DNA from: Gracilaria domingensis
Lineage: Eukaryota > Rhodophyta > Florideophyceae > Gracilariales > Gracilariaceae
Length of the DNA stretch: 64,000 bases
Assembly: GCA_022539475.1 (NCBI GenBank)
Contig: VCMS01000261.1
Span: 26,514-90,513, forward strand
Direction of reading: 5' to 3'
How positions within the stretch are numbered: the first letter of the stretch is position 1; every line of letters starts with the position of its first letter. The position numbers and the translations under genes are program-made. Positions 51,486-62,299 of this stretch are shown here, piece by piece. The notes below the pieces were generated by a model. That model made no database searches and was not told where the DNA came from. It saw only the letters and a program-made list of their open reading frames with translations.

Positions 51486-52568
51486 CTTGATCGCGAACGG
51501 GGCAGCGGAGGCGACGGGACACTTGAGAGGGTTGATATCACGCGGCTGCTGCGCGGTGTTTTCGGAACGAGTGGCCCGGTCAGTAAGTAGCGCGTGTTCC
51601 GAACGTGTATGCACCTGTTGTTGATTTGTGGATGGGGTGTTTGTTTGGCGTGTTTGTTCCACATGTCGGTTGTTCCGTTCTCGGGGTACATGGGGTGTCC
51701 GTGTGCGCGCTCCCTGCGCCCCGGCCGGCCAGCTTGGAGTGGGTCGGACTCCGGTAGGGCACGGAGAGGCGAGTATGCACGTGCGCATTTTCGGCCATTG
51801 GTCATGTTCGGCTACGTGCGATATCGAGCAAGTGTGGAGTGCAGATGGACCACAAGCTTTGAACTGGCACAGCTGCGACGGCCAAGTTGCGCCACGACCT
51901 GCTTGATCTCGCACATCTGAAAACGCTTTCCCGCCATGGAGGGCACGAGCGGAGGCACAAGGAGGTTGCAAGGATTTGGTCGGACGGTTGCAAGCACCGG
52001 CCGTTGTGCCGGGTGACGATGAGCGCCTGTTCCACTTGCGGTGCACTGCGCCGAGCAACTCGACACTACGACATGTCGCCACAGCAGTAAACCTTTCCAA
52101 CGGGGCACCAACTCGTCTCCAGGGGGAGGGACTGCATGCGTTCCCTTCCCGCGAGCCGCAGAGCCACAAGAAGGGCAGACGAGCGGACGCACGTGCCGCA
52201 CGGCATGTGATCTAATGCGCGACGATCACCGTCAGCGCGGTAAGCAAATTTGCCAGGTCATTACCTTCACGCGCGCGCAGCCACCCAATCGCGCGCGCCG
52301 CGGATCATACGCGCCGCGGATCAAACGCAGCAGCGCCACGCGTCGCCCGCGCGCACGCCGCGCGGCCCGCGCCGCGGAATGGATGCAGCCGCCGCGCCGC
52401 GGCGCGCCGCCGCTGCCGCCGCCGCGCGGAATGGCTGCAGCAGCGCGCGCGCGCGTCGCGCCGCCACCGCCGCCGCCGCCGCCGCCGCGCAGTACAAATC
52501 GGCGCCACACAATCTGCCGCCCACATGGGCTCGAGTCAACTTTGCGCAAGCTCTCGTGATACCTTGCC
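51486..52568. other. Intergenic region with CG-rich block before the MFS gene
   Basis: Minus-strand frames of up to 300 codons cross this region but overlap the end of the upstream gene and show no domain. From about 52260 to 52500 the DNA is CGCG-rich, as before other genes of the window. Confidence 0.4.
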
Positions 52569-53821
52569 ATGACGCCGACGACGATGACGCCGCCGCCGCC
52601 GCCGCCGCCGCGCTCGCTGCTGCCGCTGCGGCTGTGGTACCTGTTCTACTTTGCCGCGCAGTTCACGCAGCTCTTCCTGCCGCTCATCCTGCAGCGCGAG
52701 CTGCACTTTTCGCCGGGCGCCATCGGGCTGCTCATGGCGGCGCGTCGCTTCGTCATCTTTCTCGGCGCGCCGCTGTTCACCTTCCTGTGCGACCTGACCT
52801 TCCGCCACCGCGCGCTGCTCGTCGTCGCACACGTCTGCTACTACATCTGCACGCTGCTGCTGTCGCGCGCGCGCGGCTTCGCGCCCACCATGGCCGTCGT
52901 CGTCGCGCGCGAGCTCTTCATCAGCGGCTGCGAGCCCACCGTCAACAACGCCGCCATGGCCGTGCTGGACGACGCGGGCGACGGCGCCACGGGCTACGGC
53001 GTGCTGCGCCTGTGGGGGAGCTTGGGCTGGGGCCTGGCCTCCGTCGTCGGCCCGTTCGTGTCGGACTTCTTTTTCGCCGGAAACCTGCTGGCCATTCTGT
53101 ACACGCAGGTGGCGTTCGGCGTCGCCGTCGTGTACCTGGTGGCGTTCGAGCTCGACTTGTCGCGCGCGCTGTTCGAGCGACAGACGCGCCGCAAGCAGGT
53201 GCAGCGCGCGGCCGCCATGGTGTCCACCGTGCTGCAGTCGCCGCACGTGCTGTACTGCATGCTCGCCGTGCTGCTGCAGGGCATCGTGCTGGGCGTGTTC
53301 CAAATGACCGTGTTTCTGTACTTCAGCGCGCTGGGCGTCAGCACCACCGCGCTGGGCGTGTCCGTGCTGCTCAGCTGCTGCGCGGAGGCGCTCTCGTTCC
53401 GGTACGACTCGCTGTTCTGGCGCCGTTTCGGAGGGCCGTACGCCGGCTTCCAGTACGGGCTCATCATGTCGTCCATCACCATGATCTGCTACTGCGTGGT
53501 GCAGTTCAGCCCGAGTCGCTCCATGGCGTTCGTCGTCGTGGAGGTGATGAACGGCGGTACGTACGCCCTGTTCCTCACCTCGTCGCTGCAGATCGCCAAG
53601 AAGCTGGCGCCCGTCGGCAAGAGCAGCACGGCGCAGGGCATCCTGAGCGCACTGCTCTACGGCGTGGGGCCGGCGCTGGGCTCGCTGTTGTCCGGCGTGG
53701 CGTACGAACGCGTCGGCGCGCCCGTGATTTATATCGCCATGGCCGTGGTGCAGTTCGCGGTTTTGGCGGCGCCCAGCGTGTTGGGGCTGCCGCTGCGGGA
53801 GGCAAGCTTGGCGGCGGGAGT

Positions 53822-53866
<45 letters not shown>

Positions 53867-53930
53867 ACGGCTGCCGCTGGTCGCGGCGCGCCGGGAGCTC
53901 AAGGCGTGCGGCGCAGCGCAGGCGCTGTGA
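52569..53930 (+). CDS. Major facilitator superfamily transporter, MFSD6-like
   Basis: 453 residues from ATG 52569 after a short Thr/Pro-rich start. The sequence folds into about 12 hydrophobic helices. Family blocks of the MFS_1-like/MFSD6 group are visible: LLPLRLWYLFYFAAQF at the start, GAIGLLMAARRFVIFLGAP, and GYGVLRLWGSLGWGLASVVG in the middle, which is the most typical motif. The C-terminal six-helix half has ILSALLYGVGPALGSLLSG. A hexanucleotide repeat (about 53820-53865) encodes a VDGDGDG-type acidic stretch in the cytosolic tail. MFS proteins move small solutes with a proton or as uniport; the substrate is unknown. The gene is CG-rich (especially third codon positions), so opposite-strand frames of over 570 codons are shadows. 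Confidence 0.85.
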
Positions 53931-55461
53931 GGCGCGCACAACTCTGCAATCTGGTATTTCTGTGGCATCGGGCGTCGCACAGATTTCCGCGAACGGTGCT
54001 ACAAGGACAACGAATGGCAAACCCAAACCCCCACTCGTGCCTTTGCGATGGTTCGCCGGCTCACGTGCGCCTCGTGACGGCCCCTTTGGGACCGCATGAG
54101 CAGCCTCAGCGCATAGGCGCCCGGAAGCTGGATGGAGCTTTAACGGTCTGAATTGATCGCCAGGTATGCATCTGCAAACATGGTCCACTTTGAAACTCCA
54201 AGCCATTGCTGCTCGCAATGCGGTGCAGTGCGTGCCTGCATTGCGGGTAAGCGTGCGCACCCAGCCTTAGTTTTGCTAATGCTGTTCGAGGTACGCTGCA
54301 CTTTCCAGACGCGAAAGAAACGCTGTCATTGTCTGTAAAACCTCCCCGAGCAGGAGTTTGGTGCCAAGTGGTTAGGAGTTGCTACTCTGCTTTCTGTTTA
54401 CTTGTATTGCTTTGTTCCGCAGCTGCACCAGTCAAATGCTGATGCACGTAACATAAGACAAGCTGATGGCTTAGCCGCACAACTTCTGCTACACGCCGTG
54501 TTCTCATTGTGAGATTGAGGTCTTGGGGCATACCAAGGGCACAGGCACTAACGCGTTCGGAGCAGCCGCTGCGAAGCCCTACAAGGCGCGTTTTGGTTTT
54601 CGTTGAAAGCTCCTTTCTGGGCGCAGTTCCAACCACTACACGTACAGAGGCTTACACACTTGAGATAGCACAGCGTGCATCCCGAGGGAGATGCCCACAA
54701 GTTTTGTTTGAGATGCGGTTCGTCTGGCATGCCATCGGTGGCACCCCGTGCCACGCAAAGCGTCTCTTGTATCTCATCGAAACGGCTCCGCGAATTCCCG
54801 GACACACATCTATGTACCGATACCGGTGCCGAATCCAAAGATCACATCGTGGACCAGGAGAAGATCCGAAACCGCAATTCAAACGGCTGTTTGAGATTTC
54901 TCAAATCACTCGTGACGCAGTTTACAGAAAACGAAAAATTGTCACGGATGACGTCATGCCCCTCTTTCGTAAAAACAAAATGACAAAATGTAAAACGCTG
55001 TTCACGTGGCCCTGAAACAGCCAATGAATCGCGCATAGCATTCGCGTACCACAATTCACCGCACTGTAAAACCGCCTTTAAACCGCCCGCATTTGCATCA
55101 ACGTGGCCCAATCTGAGAGCAGATTCCACAATCTCTCCTATCGGCTACATACGTGACGCCCACCGCGATGGACGTGTATCTGGCCTTCTTCACCCTCGTG
55201 ACATCGAGCGCTTCTCGCATCGCTAGTCAGTCTTCTACTGCTATACCAGATGCAGTATACATCATGTATGTCAATTGACAATATTAGCCTTCCAGCACTT
55301 TTCCACGCTCTGCTCCAAGCTTTGATAAAGCTGCGATAGCCAAAAACGTTCCGGCCTTCAATTCAATTCATGCACACTTCTCGCGTACAACCTCTTTGCC
55401 CTGATGCACATACGTTCATGTCTTCCCCTCTCATTGCTGTCCTTTCCGAGCACTCCTTCAA
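53931..55461. other. Intergenic region with no supported gene
   Basis: Short frames only, including a 168-codon one at 54509-55015 with no recognisable domain. The stretch 55350-55460 is the likely promoter of the secreted protein gene. Confidence 0.4.
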
Positions 55462-55468
55462 TATAAAA
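55461..55468 (+). promoter_or_regulatory. TATA box of the malectin-like gene
   Basis: ATATAAAA about 80 bp upstream of the ATG at 55545. A three-codon upstream ORF (ATG at 55510) lies in the leader and may tune translation. Confidence 0.5.
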
Positions 55469-55544
55469 CTTCTGTCCTCCAGTCCAGCCGCTACCATCGT
55501 TCCGCCACGATGTGCACATAGAGCGAACATCTTCTCAACCCATC

Positions 55545-57065
55545 ATGGCACCCACAACCCTCCGAATCCTTCTCGTTTTATCGCTCCTATTCGTGGCAAA
55601 AGCGACTAAGCCTAGCTCAAAGGCCCCCTCGAAGCGCCTTACCTCTCTGTTTGCACCTCAGAATGGCGGTCAGATCCCCCTCAAGCGCTGCATCAACCTT
55701 GGCACATGGTACCAGTCTGTCGGACCGTTCGAAGCTGAGCTCGGTCTCATCACATATAAGGACCCTCAGCCGCGCTTCTTTTCTCGCGCGCGTATCCCTA
55801 TCAACGGAACTGGCTTTGACCGAGCCTTCACCACGCAAAGAAGAGGTGATTTCATTTCATTCGTCCTCAAGGTGGATCCGCGTTTCACATACAAGGTAGC
55901 GCTTGGATTTGCTGAGGTTAAGAAGGAAACCTGCAAGAACAGTGCTAGACTCATGAACCTCAATGTGCAAGGCACGCCTAAGTTTGGAGTGGATGTCTTC
56001 AGAGCTGTTGGCTGTCGGAGACCATATTATGTCACCTTTGACAATGTCAAACCCGGTCGTCTTGGCTTCCTTTCTGCGTTCGTGCGCGGAATAATCAACA
56101 AGGCACAAATTGCAGTTGTCTGTATCGAGAGAATTGGGACAACACCAGCTCCCCCATCACCTGCACCTGTTCGTCCAACACCTGCTCCTACCCCAACTCC
56201 GACACCCACACCCACACCTACTCCATCTGCCTCCCCGAGTCCAGCCCCTGTGCTGAAGCCGTCCGTATGCCAGCAGAAGGATTGCTTTACTTTTGATGGT
56301 CCTGGTGATTACGAAGTGATTGGAAACTCTCTCAGTATTGACGAAGATAGAGAAAACTGTGGCATTCGAAAGTCGACCTCTGCCTTGTTGAATATCCCAG
56401 CTGGCTCTATTGTTAAGAAGGCTATCTTGTACTGGTCAGCGTCTGGAAAGCTGAAGAAGAAGGCCAAGGCTACTCTGAATGGCGTCACGTACGAGGCACA
56501 AAAGGTCCTCTCTGGCGGATACCGCAAAACTTCATTCTACGGAGCGTGGGCCGATGTGACTTCCGGTGTACAGGTAAATGGTGCATATAACGTGGGTGGT
56601 ATATGGTACGACAATGGAGATCCATACTGTCGGCTTAACGCTGCGTATGCTGCGTGGACTATTGTAGTGATTTATGAAAGAGCAGATCTTCCAATCGCCC
56701 GCGTGAACTTCTGTGCGAACGATTTCACTTTCACCTTCCCGGCTGGTACATACACAAATTCTGTGGGATGTATTGCCGGTACTCCGAAGACTACGGCCTC
56801 GAGAACGACGGTGGTGACGTTTGAGAGCGATGGATACAAAGGTGAGAGGTTCTATATCAACGGAGGATTCCTCGGCGATAATCTTTTCCGTGGTGCTACT
56901 GCGCCAAACTTCGACATCCGTTCGTTTGATTTGTTGAACGTTGTCAGGTCGGAGGTGAGCTTCATCTCGTATACAATTCGTTCGTACTTCGTTCGAACCA
57001 GGTTTGGTGGAGCCATTGAAGGATTGTTCATGCCTATTCGTGTGGTATACCACACACTAGACTAG
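55545..57065 (+). CDS. Secreted malectin-like protein with Thr/Pro hinge
   Basis: 506 residues from ATG 55545; an in-frame extension to 55512 lacks an ATG. Residues 1-20 are a signal peptide (MAPTTLRILLVLSLLFVAKA). Residues about 45-200 form a malectin-like carbohydrate-binding domain (RCINLGTWYQSVGPFEAELG, then FDRAFTTQRRGDFISFVLKV, then YKVALGFAEVKKE). A Pro/Thr hinge (repeated TPTP) follows. Residues about 240-505 form a beta-rich domain: NIPAGSIVKKAILYWSASG, then SFYGAWADVTSGVQVNGAYN, then VVTFESDGYKGERFYINGG. It resembles the DUF3344-type secreted domains of bacteria and archaea. Malectin-type domains bind glucans or cell-wall polysaccharides, so a surface or matrix role is likely. Eight or more Cys suggest disulphides. 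Single exon and intact. Confidence 0.75.
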   Translation: MAPTTLRILLVLSLLFVAKATKPSSKAPSKRLTSLFAPQNGGQIPLKRCINLGTWYQSVGPFEAELGLITYKDPQPRFFSRARIPINGTGFDRAFTTQRRGDFISFVLKVDPRFTYKVALGFAEVKKETCKNSARLMNLNVQGTPKFGVDVFRAVGCRRPYYVTFDNVKPGRLGFLSAFVRGIINKAQIAVVCIERIGTTPAPPSPAPVRPTPAPTPTPTPTPTPTPSASPSPAPVLKPSVCQQKDCFTFDGPGDYEVIGNSLSIDEDRENCGIRKSTSALLNIPAGSIVKKAILYWSASGKLKKKAKATLNGVTYEAQKVLSGGYRKTSFYGAWADVTSGVQVNGAYNVGGIWYDNGDPYCRLNAAYAAWTIVVIYERADLPIARVNFCANDFTFTFPAGTYTNSVGCIAGTPKTTASRTTVVTFESDGYKGERFYINGGFLGDNLFRGATAPNFDIRSFDLLNVVRSEVSFISYTIRSYFVRTRFGGAIEGLFMPIRVVYHTLD

Positions 57066-57672
57066 CAAGAGATCCTTTAGGTTGAAGAGATACAGCAACA
57101 AACAACACGCAACCAACGGTTTGATTGCTAAAAAGTCCCTTTTTGTGCTCAAGAAGGAGAGTGATAGACTAGCGGTCCTCCTCGGTTAATTCGTTGCTGG
57201 GTTTCTCTTCTTGGGTTTCCTTGCCTGAGAAAAGAACTCTCTTCGTGACGTGAAGAATGTATATACGAAAACGCGAGCAATCCGCGAGGTGTCAGTGACA
57301 AGTAAAATAAAAGCATATTTGCTGGCAGCAAACTTGAAGTTTGAAACTTGAAGTTTCCTCGCAGGTGTTTTTGGCCTTTAATATAACTGCCCCCTAGTAC
57401 ACGTACAGTATGCAACAAATAATTTGTTTCCGGGAGTAAGAAGTTCCTTACAGAAACTTTTTGTGACCGTGCAATGGTTACGGAATTGTTTTTCTATTCA
57501 ACTTGTATCCCTGTAAATCTTACTATGCACAATTTGTGCACAAATAAAAAAACCCATTGGAAATAAACACACACCTCAACTTCAAGCATGTCCTCGACGG
57601 CTACGAAGCGGCAGCATCCGGAGATCAGCGTTGAGCCATAAGTAGTCTCTCTGTCGAAAACCATTTACTACC
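57066..57672. other. Intergenic region with no supported gene
   Basis: The 3' flank of the secreted protein gene and the promoter of the haloperoxidase-like gene. Nothing else is seen. Confidence 0.4.
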
Positions 57673-59212
57673 ATGGCTGCCGTTCTTCTCCTCTTCTGGA
57701 TGCTGACGCTCCTTGTTCTCGCATTCTGCCAAACAACGCCATCACCTCAAACGCTCCTTGAGCGCCTCACCTTTCAGTTCTTTCCTAGAAATGAAGTATT
57801 AGATCTCCATTTCCCGCCAAGTGTCCGATCTGCTGAAACTCCAATTGCTGTCAGATACATTCTGCTGTATGCCGTCGCCCTCTATGAAGTTCATAGTATG
57901 AACGTGTGGCTGGCTGTCATCCAGTGGCTCTCTCCTTTCTCGGTAAACGTCAGCCAATGCCAGATGAGATTTGTGCATCAGAGTTGCGTTCTCTCATCGT
58001 GGATCGCCTCTTGTTCCACCGCATTATTGTCAGAGTTTCCCATTGAGGCACAACCTCTTGGGCGTTTTCTGCAAGATGCCGGTCTTGACCCGTATAACAG
58101 AACGACAAACATGAGTACCGAAATAGGGTGGTCCAATGTGGTTGCCGCCAGTATAACAAGATACTTTAACCAAGACGGATGGAATTCTCTTGGAAGCTTC
58201 AGAAACGACGGCTTTCGCGCTCCGTTTCGAGACACTACGCAATATAGACCTCAAAACCCGGCTTTTCTGGCTCCGGATCAGCTTTTGAGGCCATTGCGCT
58301 GGCAACCACTGACGCAGCAGTACGACTTTCATGGCGAATTTGCGTCACAGGTCCATTTCGTGCCTCACATTGGTAATGAAGCAAAGCCCTTGTCTTTGAG
58401 CAGAGCGAAACTCGACAACCTAAAAGCGCCGCCGTTGTATTGTCACCCCCAACAAATACAGGTACATAAGTTCGAAAGATAAACGCAATGTTCTGAAGAT
58501 GATCAGAAATGTGCTTGAAGTATCTCGAGGTTTGTCAACGAGAGATGTGGCAATCTCAAAGTTCTGGGAAGACAAGTTTCTTTCGCTAGGTGCCATTCTA
58601 GAATTTTATAGGTCTCGATATCAGTTTCCTTACGAAGTTCTGGTGCAACAAGGGATGGCTGATATGCTGGCCCAGCATGACGCCGTCCTACTTGCCTGGA
58701 AAGAAAAGCGTCGTCACGATTACGCTAGACCACAAACGCTGATACGTCGTCTGCTGAAGGGAAAGACAGTGCGAGCGTTTAAGAACAGTCGGATGGGAGT
58801 GTGTCCTGTCAAAGGAGAATTGTGGGAGCCTGTGATTCCAGCGCAACCACACTCTGAGTATCCGTCGGCTTCAGCTACGATATGTGCGGCTTCGATGGGA
58901 ACTCTCAAACTACGATTGAAAGAGCAGTTCTTGGGACCGAATGACACAATTATTCCATTCTTTAGACCTGTGAGGGAAGCAGTTTTCGATAGCAGCAGAG
59001 ATGTCATTGTGAACGTAACATATCGTAATCTCGACGAAGCTATTGACGGATGTGGATACTCTCGAGTTGACGCTGGAGTTCACTTTGCCCCGGCAGTGAA
59101 AGAAGGATTGGTTCTTGGTAGCAAGCTGGCTGAAGGGGCGTTCAGACAAATTGAGGAGTTGTTTGCCGGAAGAGTGCCGATTTCATGCCATCGATGTCGA
59201 CAAGAAGTGTGA
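57673..59212 (+). CDS. Vanadium-haloperoxidase/PAP2-like secreted protein, frame broken once
   Basis: Two frames belong to one protein. 57673-58482 starts with a signal peptide (MAAVLLLFWMLTLLVLAF) and ends after YCHPQQIQ...; 58499-59212 continues with DVAISKFWEDKFLSLGAI and the catalytic half. The order matches vanadium-dependent haloperoxidases and related PAP2 phosphatases. Motif 1 is KRRHDYARP (K-x6-RP) and motif 3 is SRVDAGVH (SR-x3-G-x-H), both conserved. Motif 2, normally PSGH, is PSAS here (near 58860), so the glycine and acid-base histidine are lost. A 37-nt GT-AG segment (58462-58498) would restore the frame as a tiny intron. A frameshift or assembly error is equally possible, as the known introns here are longer. 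Secretion into the cell wall or matrix is likely; the altered site makes halide oxidation doubtful. Confidence 0.65.
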
Positions 59213-59250
59213 TATTCACTAGGATACATACAACACAGTGCTTTTCCGTT

Positions 59251-59643
59251 CTATCTCTTTCCGCTATAGCACGACCAAGTACTCTGATGTGTCGCCTGTG
59301 CTCTGAATGAATCATCATATTTCTTTCTGAAGTCTTTCAGAAAATGGAGCATGGAGCCATGAGTAGAGTGTTTGGGCCCTGTAGGAGCAAGCCCGTTTCG
59401 ATTGACGGATGCAGATGTAATGTCTGAAGAATATTTTCCGGTAGGTTGCACTTCATCGTTCCAATCCAAACCACTCTTTGCATAGATCAGTGCAAGAGCG
59501 TCACCCTTCACGAGTGCCTCGATCCCAGTAACTGTAGGCAAGTTTTCCACAATGAACAAGCATAACGGAAGCGAGAAAAGTGAGAACAGAGAAGATTGGA
59601 GAAGGTTAGGTTTACAAGAATTATATTGGAATTTGTACGGCAT
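59251..59643 (-). CDS. Hypothetical 130-residue protein next to the inverted repeat
   Basis: From ATG 59643 (MPYKFQYNS) to 59251. The N-terminal part is hydrophobic (LLQSSLFSLFSLPLCLFIV) and looks like a signal anchor, followed by a hydrophilic domain (for example TGIEALVKGDALALIYAKS). No family is recognised. It lies downstream of the left outward TATA box of the 1-kb inverted repeat, and the 5' part is a diverged duplicate of the repeat arm's outer sequence (about 59540-59690 versus 59690-59840). The first ATG downstream of that TATA opens a 6-codon reading frame. Real expression is uncertain. Confidence 0.3.
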   Translation of the reverse strand: MPYKFQYNSCKPNLLQSSLFSLFSLPLCLFIVENLPTVTGIEALVKGDALALIYAKSGLDWNDEVQPTGKYSSDITSASVNRNGLAPTGPKHSTHGSMLHFLKDFRKKYDDSFRAQATHQSTWSCYSGKR

Positions 59644-59951
59644 CGTAGTCGATCGAGCATACGCCGCGAGTCGTCTCACAGAGAGCTTTCCTTCAGTGGA
59701 GCGGAGGAGAGGAACTGGAAAAACGATGAAGCAAGAAAGGTGAGAACAAAGAGGTTTGAAGAAAAGTTTAGTTTACAAGAATTGTATTGAAATGTGTACA
59801 TTATCTAAGCCGATCGAGCATACGCCGCGAGTCGACTACCTGCCAAGCTCAGGATCAACTACACCTACTTCCTGGGCAAAGGTTATCAGCTAGTGAACGC
59901 GGGCCGGGCGAGGAACAAGAGCTGGAGGTCAATTGCAGCCCGCGGGCGCGG

Positions 59952-59959
59952 CTTTTATA
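59952..59959 (-). promoter_or_regulatory. Outward TATA box, left arm
   Basis: TATAAAAG on the minus strand in the left arm of the inverted repeat, the mirror of the box at 60518. It would drive transcription toward the 59251-59643 open frame. Confidence 0.5.
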
Positions 59960-60306
59960 GTGGTGAGAAGGTAAAAAGCGCCGTGGATAGATTGGAATGG
60001 GAGAGGAGTGGTGTCTTCATTTGAAAGTCGTGGACGCTTTCTATTGGACGCATGCCTCTGACAGAGCTCTGTCGGTATTTGCACGTCGTGAACTAACGCC
60101 AGCTTCAATGGATGTAGAAGCAGTCAGCTGCCTGTCGGGAGTCTACATTTCTAACATTCGAATGGACAGAATAGCTTTATTGCAAGGAAATACAGTTGTG
60201 TCTTTGCATTTAAAAACTGTGAGCAGAGTTCTTTCTATCTGCATTTGGCTGCAATCCATGACATTAGAATGCATGTACAAGGGTAGTACAGATATAGCTA
60301 CATCTC

Positions 60307-60389
60307 AAGAAGATTTGAGTGTCTCTCTGCATTCCAAGAGAACCGGTGACCGGTTCTGTTGGAATGCAGAGAGACACTCGAATCTTCTT
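60307..60389. repeat. 83-nt inner hairpin
   Basis: AAGAAGATT...ACCGGT pairs with ACCGGT...AATCTTCTT over about 41 bp with two mismatches around a single centre base. A long near-perfect stem of this kind could feed small-RNA processing. Confidence 0.75.
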
Positions 60390-60517
60390 CACATGCAAAT
60401 GCAGACTGGGCTCTGTCAGAGGCATGCGTCCAATAGAAAGCGTCCACGACTTTCAAATGAAGACACCACTCCTCTCCCATTCCAATCTATCCACGGCGCT
60501 TTTTACCTTCTCACCAC

Positions 60518-60525
60518 TATAAAAG
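60518..60525 (+). promoter_or_regulatory. Outward TATA box, right arm
   Basis: TATAAAAG on the plus strand in the right arm, the mirror of 59952-59959. Downstream to about 61100 only short frames occur, so the product may be non-coding. Confidence 0.5.
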
Positions 60526-60746
60526 CCGCGCCCGCGGGCTGCAATTGACCTCCAGCTCTTGTTCCTCGCCCGGCCCGCGTTCACTAGCTGATAACCTTTG
60601 CCCAGGAAGTAGGTGTAGTTGATCCTGAGCTTGGCAGGTAGTCGACTCGCGGCGTATGCTCGATCGGCTTAGATAATGTACACATTTCAATACAATTCTT
60701 GTAAACTAAACTTTTCTTCAAACCTCTTTGTTCTCACCTTTCTTGC

Positions 60747-62299
60747 TTTATCTTGTTTCGGTTCTCCTCCCCCGCTTCCACTAACGAAAGGCTCTTTTTG
60801 AGCGTCCTGCCATTTCTTGCCGTAATTCAAGAACTAACTTCCAGGACTACTTGCAAGTTGACTTGCGTTCTAGCTTTATCATAGTTTGCATTGGGCGCAG
60901 AGTTCATTTGAATTCTTTTCTTTGATCTTTCGCTGTATTGAACTGTTGTTGCTCTCTATAGACTCCACAGTGTGGAGAGGTCGAACGTGACGCAAACTGA
61001 AGCACATGTATATCTCTTTTTGACAGTGGTTCTTGCTTCCTGTCTAAGTGAAGGACGGTAATCGCATTGTGTCAGAAGACGAGGAAATGTAACGCTCATG
61101 GGTTTTGAAGGGCGGCTGCTGGGAGTGCGAGCTCAGGTCGCGTGATGCTGCGTGAGGAGACACCTTCCACAAGCTCCAGCTCACTTGGTCGGTGTAACAA
61201 TGGCCCCCGAGCTATTGGGAACGGTGGGAAGTGTGCGGTTCTGAGATTGTGCTGGGAACTTACGAAGAATTTGTGTGCCACATTAGCGGTGGTGATCTGT
61301 AATGGACAAGAAAGCTCCCCTCGTGCAGCATAATGCGCTGACGTCCACTAGGCACATACGTTCCCACGTCTTACTCACCAGTCACTGTTGCGGACCATGA
61401 AGATCACGGCTTTCATACCTAAAGTAGGCTTGACGCAGAGGAGCAGTAATCACAAGTGGTCACTTGAGACCCGGCTGTGCAATGAACGACTGCATCTCTG
61501 TTGATACCTGCGCATACATTTGTCGCGTGTGCTGGCGTAGTAACACGCCAGGATGTCACCTACACGCTACAGATGTTTAACGATGCCGCGATCAATATTT
61601 TTCCTTGCCGGGCAGGGTTTGTATCGTATCTACCCGCAGGGCACGGACCACGGCGTGCTCCATAGCATGACTGGAAGACCAAAGGCAGCGGAAAGTGTTT
61701 GCGCACGCCGGTTTAGAATCAGTTAAGGAAGGGCTCTGTTGCGGAGGCGAACTGGCGTGCAAAGAACGTTCGTCTCGACAGCTCTGATCATCTGATCAGA
61801 AATGACACTGGTATCGACGCGAGTCCGGGATGAAAGGGCTGCAGGAAAGTTGTTCTTGTTCATGCTTAGCATGAACATACTTACACTTACGAATGGTTTT
61901 GTGGAGATTTCAGTGTCGATTGCCCCGCACCGACAGTCTGCAGTCGTGGCCCACAGTTTACAAGACTTCAGTTCCACGACGCCAGCGCGTCGTAGTGCTA
62001 ACAAAAGCTCCAGGGTATACCAACGGTACGCGTCCTTTCGTTTCCAAGTCCACACAATCATCCATCATGGCAATCATCTGCGCAAGTGAGCAGGCGATCA
62101 TCTTATGAGGGTAGCGAACCTTCTAGAGCCACCCGCACCAGCCGAGTGCAGCTGATTCGGTCGTTGTCTCATCTCCACGCGAATATGAGCGCCGACGTCG
62201 CTTTCTTCCGTACAAGCACGCATCGCCCCCCTGCGCCCCCCTCTCTCTTCCTCTCCATCCGCTTCGCTACCCGTGCTCAAATCCCCTTCGCCCTACAAC
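60747..62299. other. Intergenic region with no supported gene
   Basis: About 1.5 kb with short frames only. The last 200 bp are the leader and promoter of the glutathione transferase. Confidence 0.4.

Larger units (their letters stand above)
59731..60746. repeat. 1-kb inverted repeat with nested hairpin
   Basis: Arms 59731-60067 and 60410-60746 (337 bp each) read as identical inverted copies, with lower-level similarity continuing outward some 50 bp. The 342-bp spacer holds a second inverted repeat (60307-60389, arms of about 41 bp with two mismatches, centred on ACCGGTGACCGGT). Each arm carries a TATAAAAG box pointing outward, so the element is a symmetrical divergent promoter. It may be a foldback transposon, a recent inverted duplication, or a source of long hairpin RNA. 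No target duplication was found. Confidence 0.85.

Noticed and set aside
51486-52169. Minus-strand frame of 300 codons
   Set aside because: It overlaps the end of the membrane-protein gene, has no domain and shows mixed composition.
52250-54260. Plus-strand frame of 633 codons and minus-strand frame of 574 codons
   Set aside because: They overlap the MFS transporter in other frames. Their Arg/Ala/His-rich composition comes from CG-rich third positions, and no domain is visible.
54509-55015. 168-codon plus-strand frame
   Set aside because: No recognised domain, and short frames of this length are common in the region.
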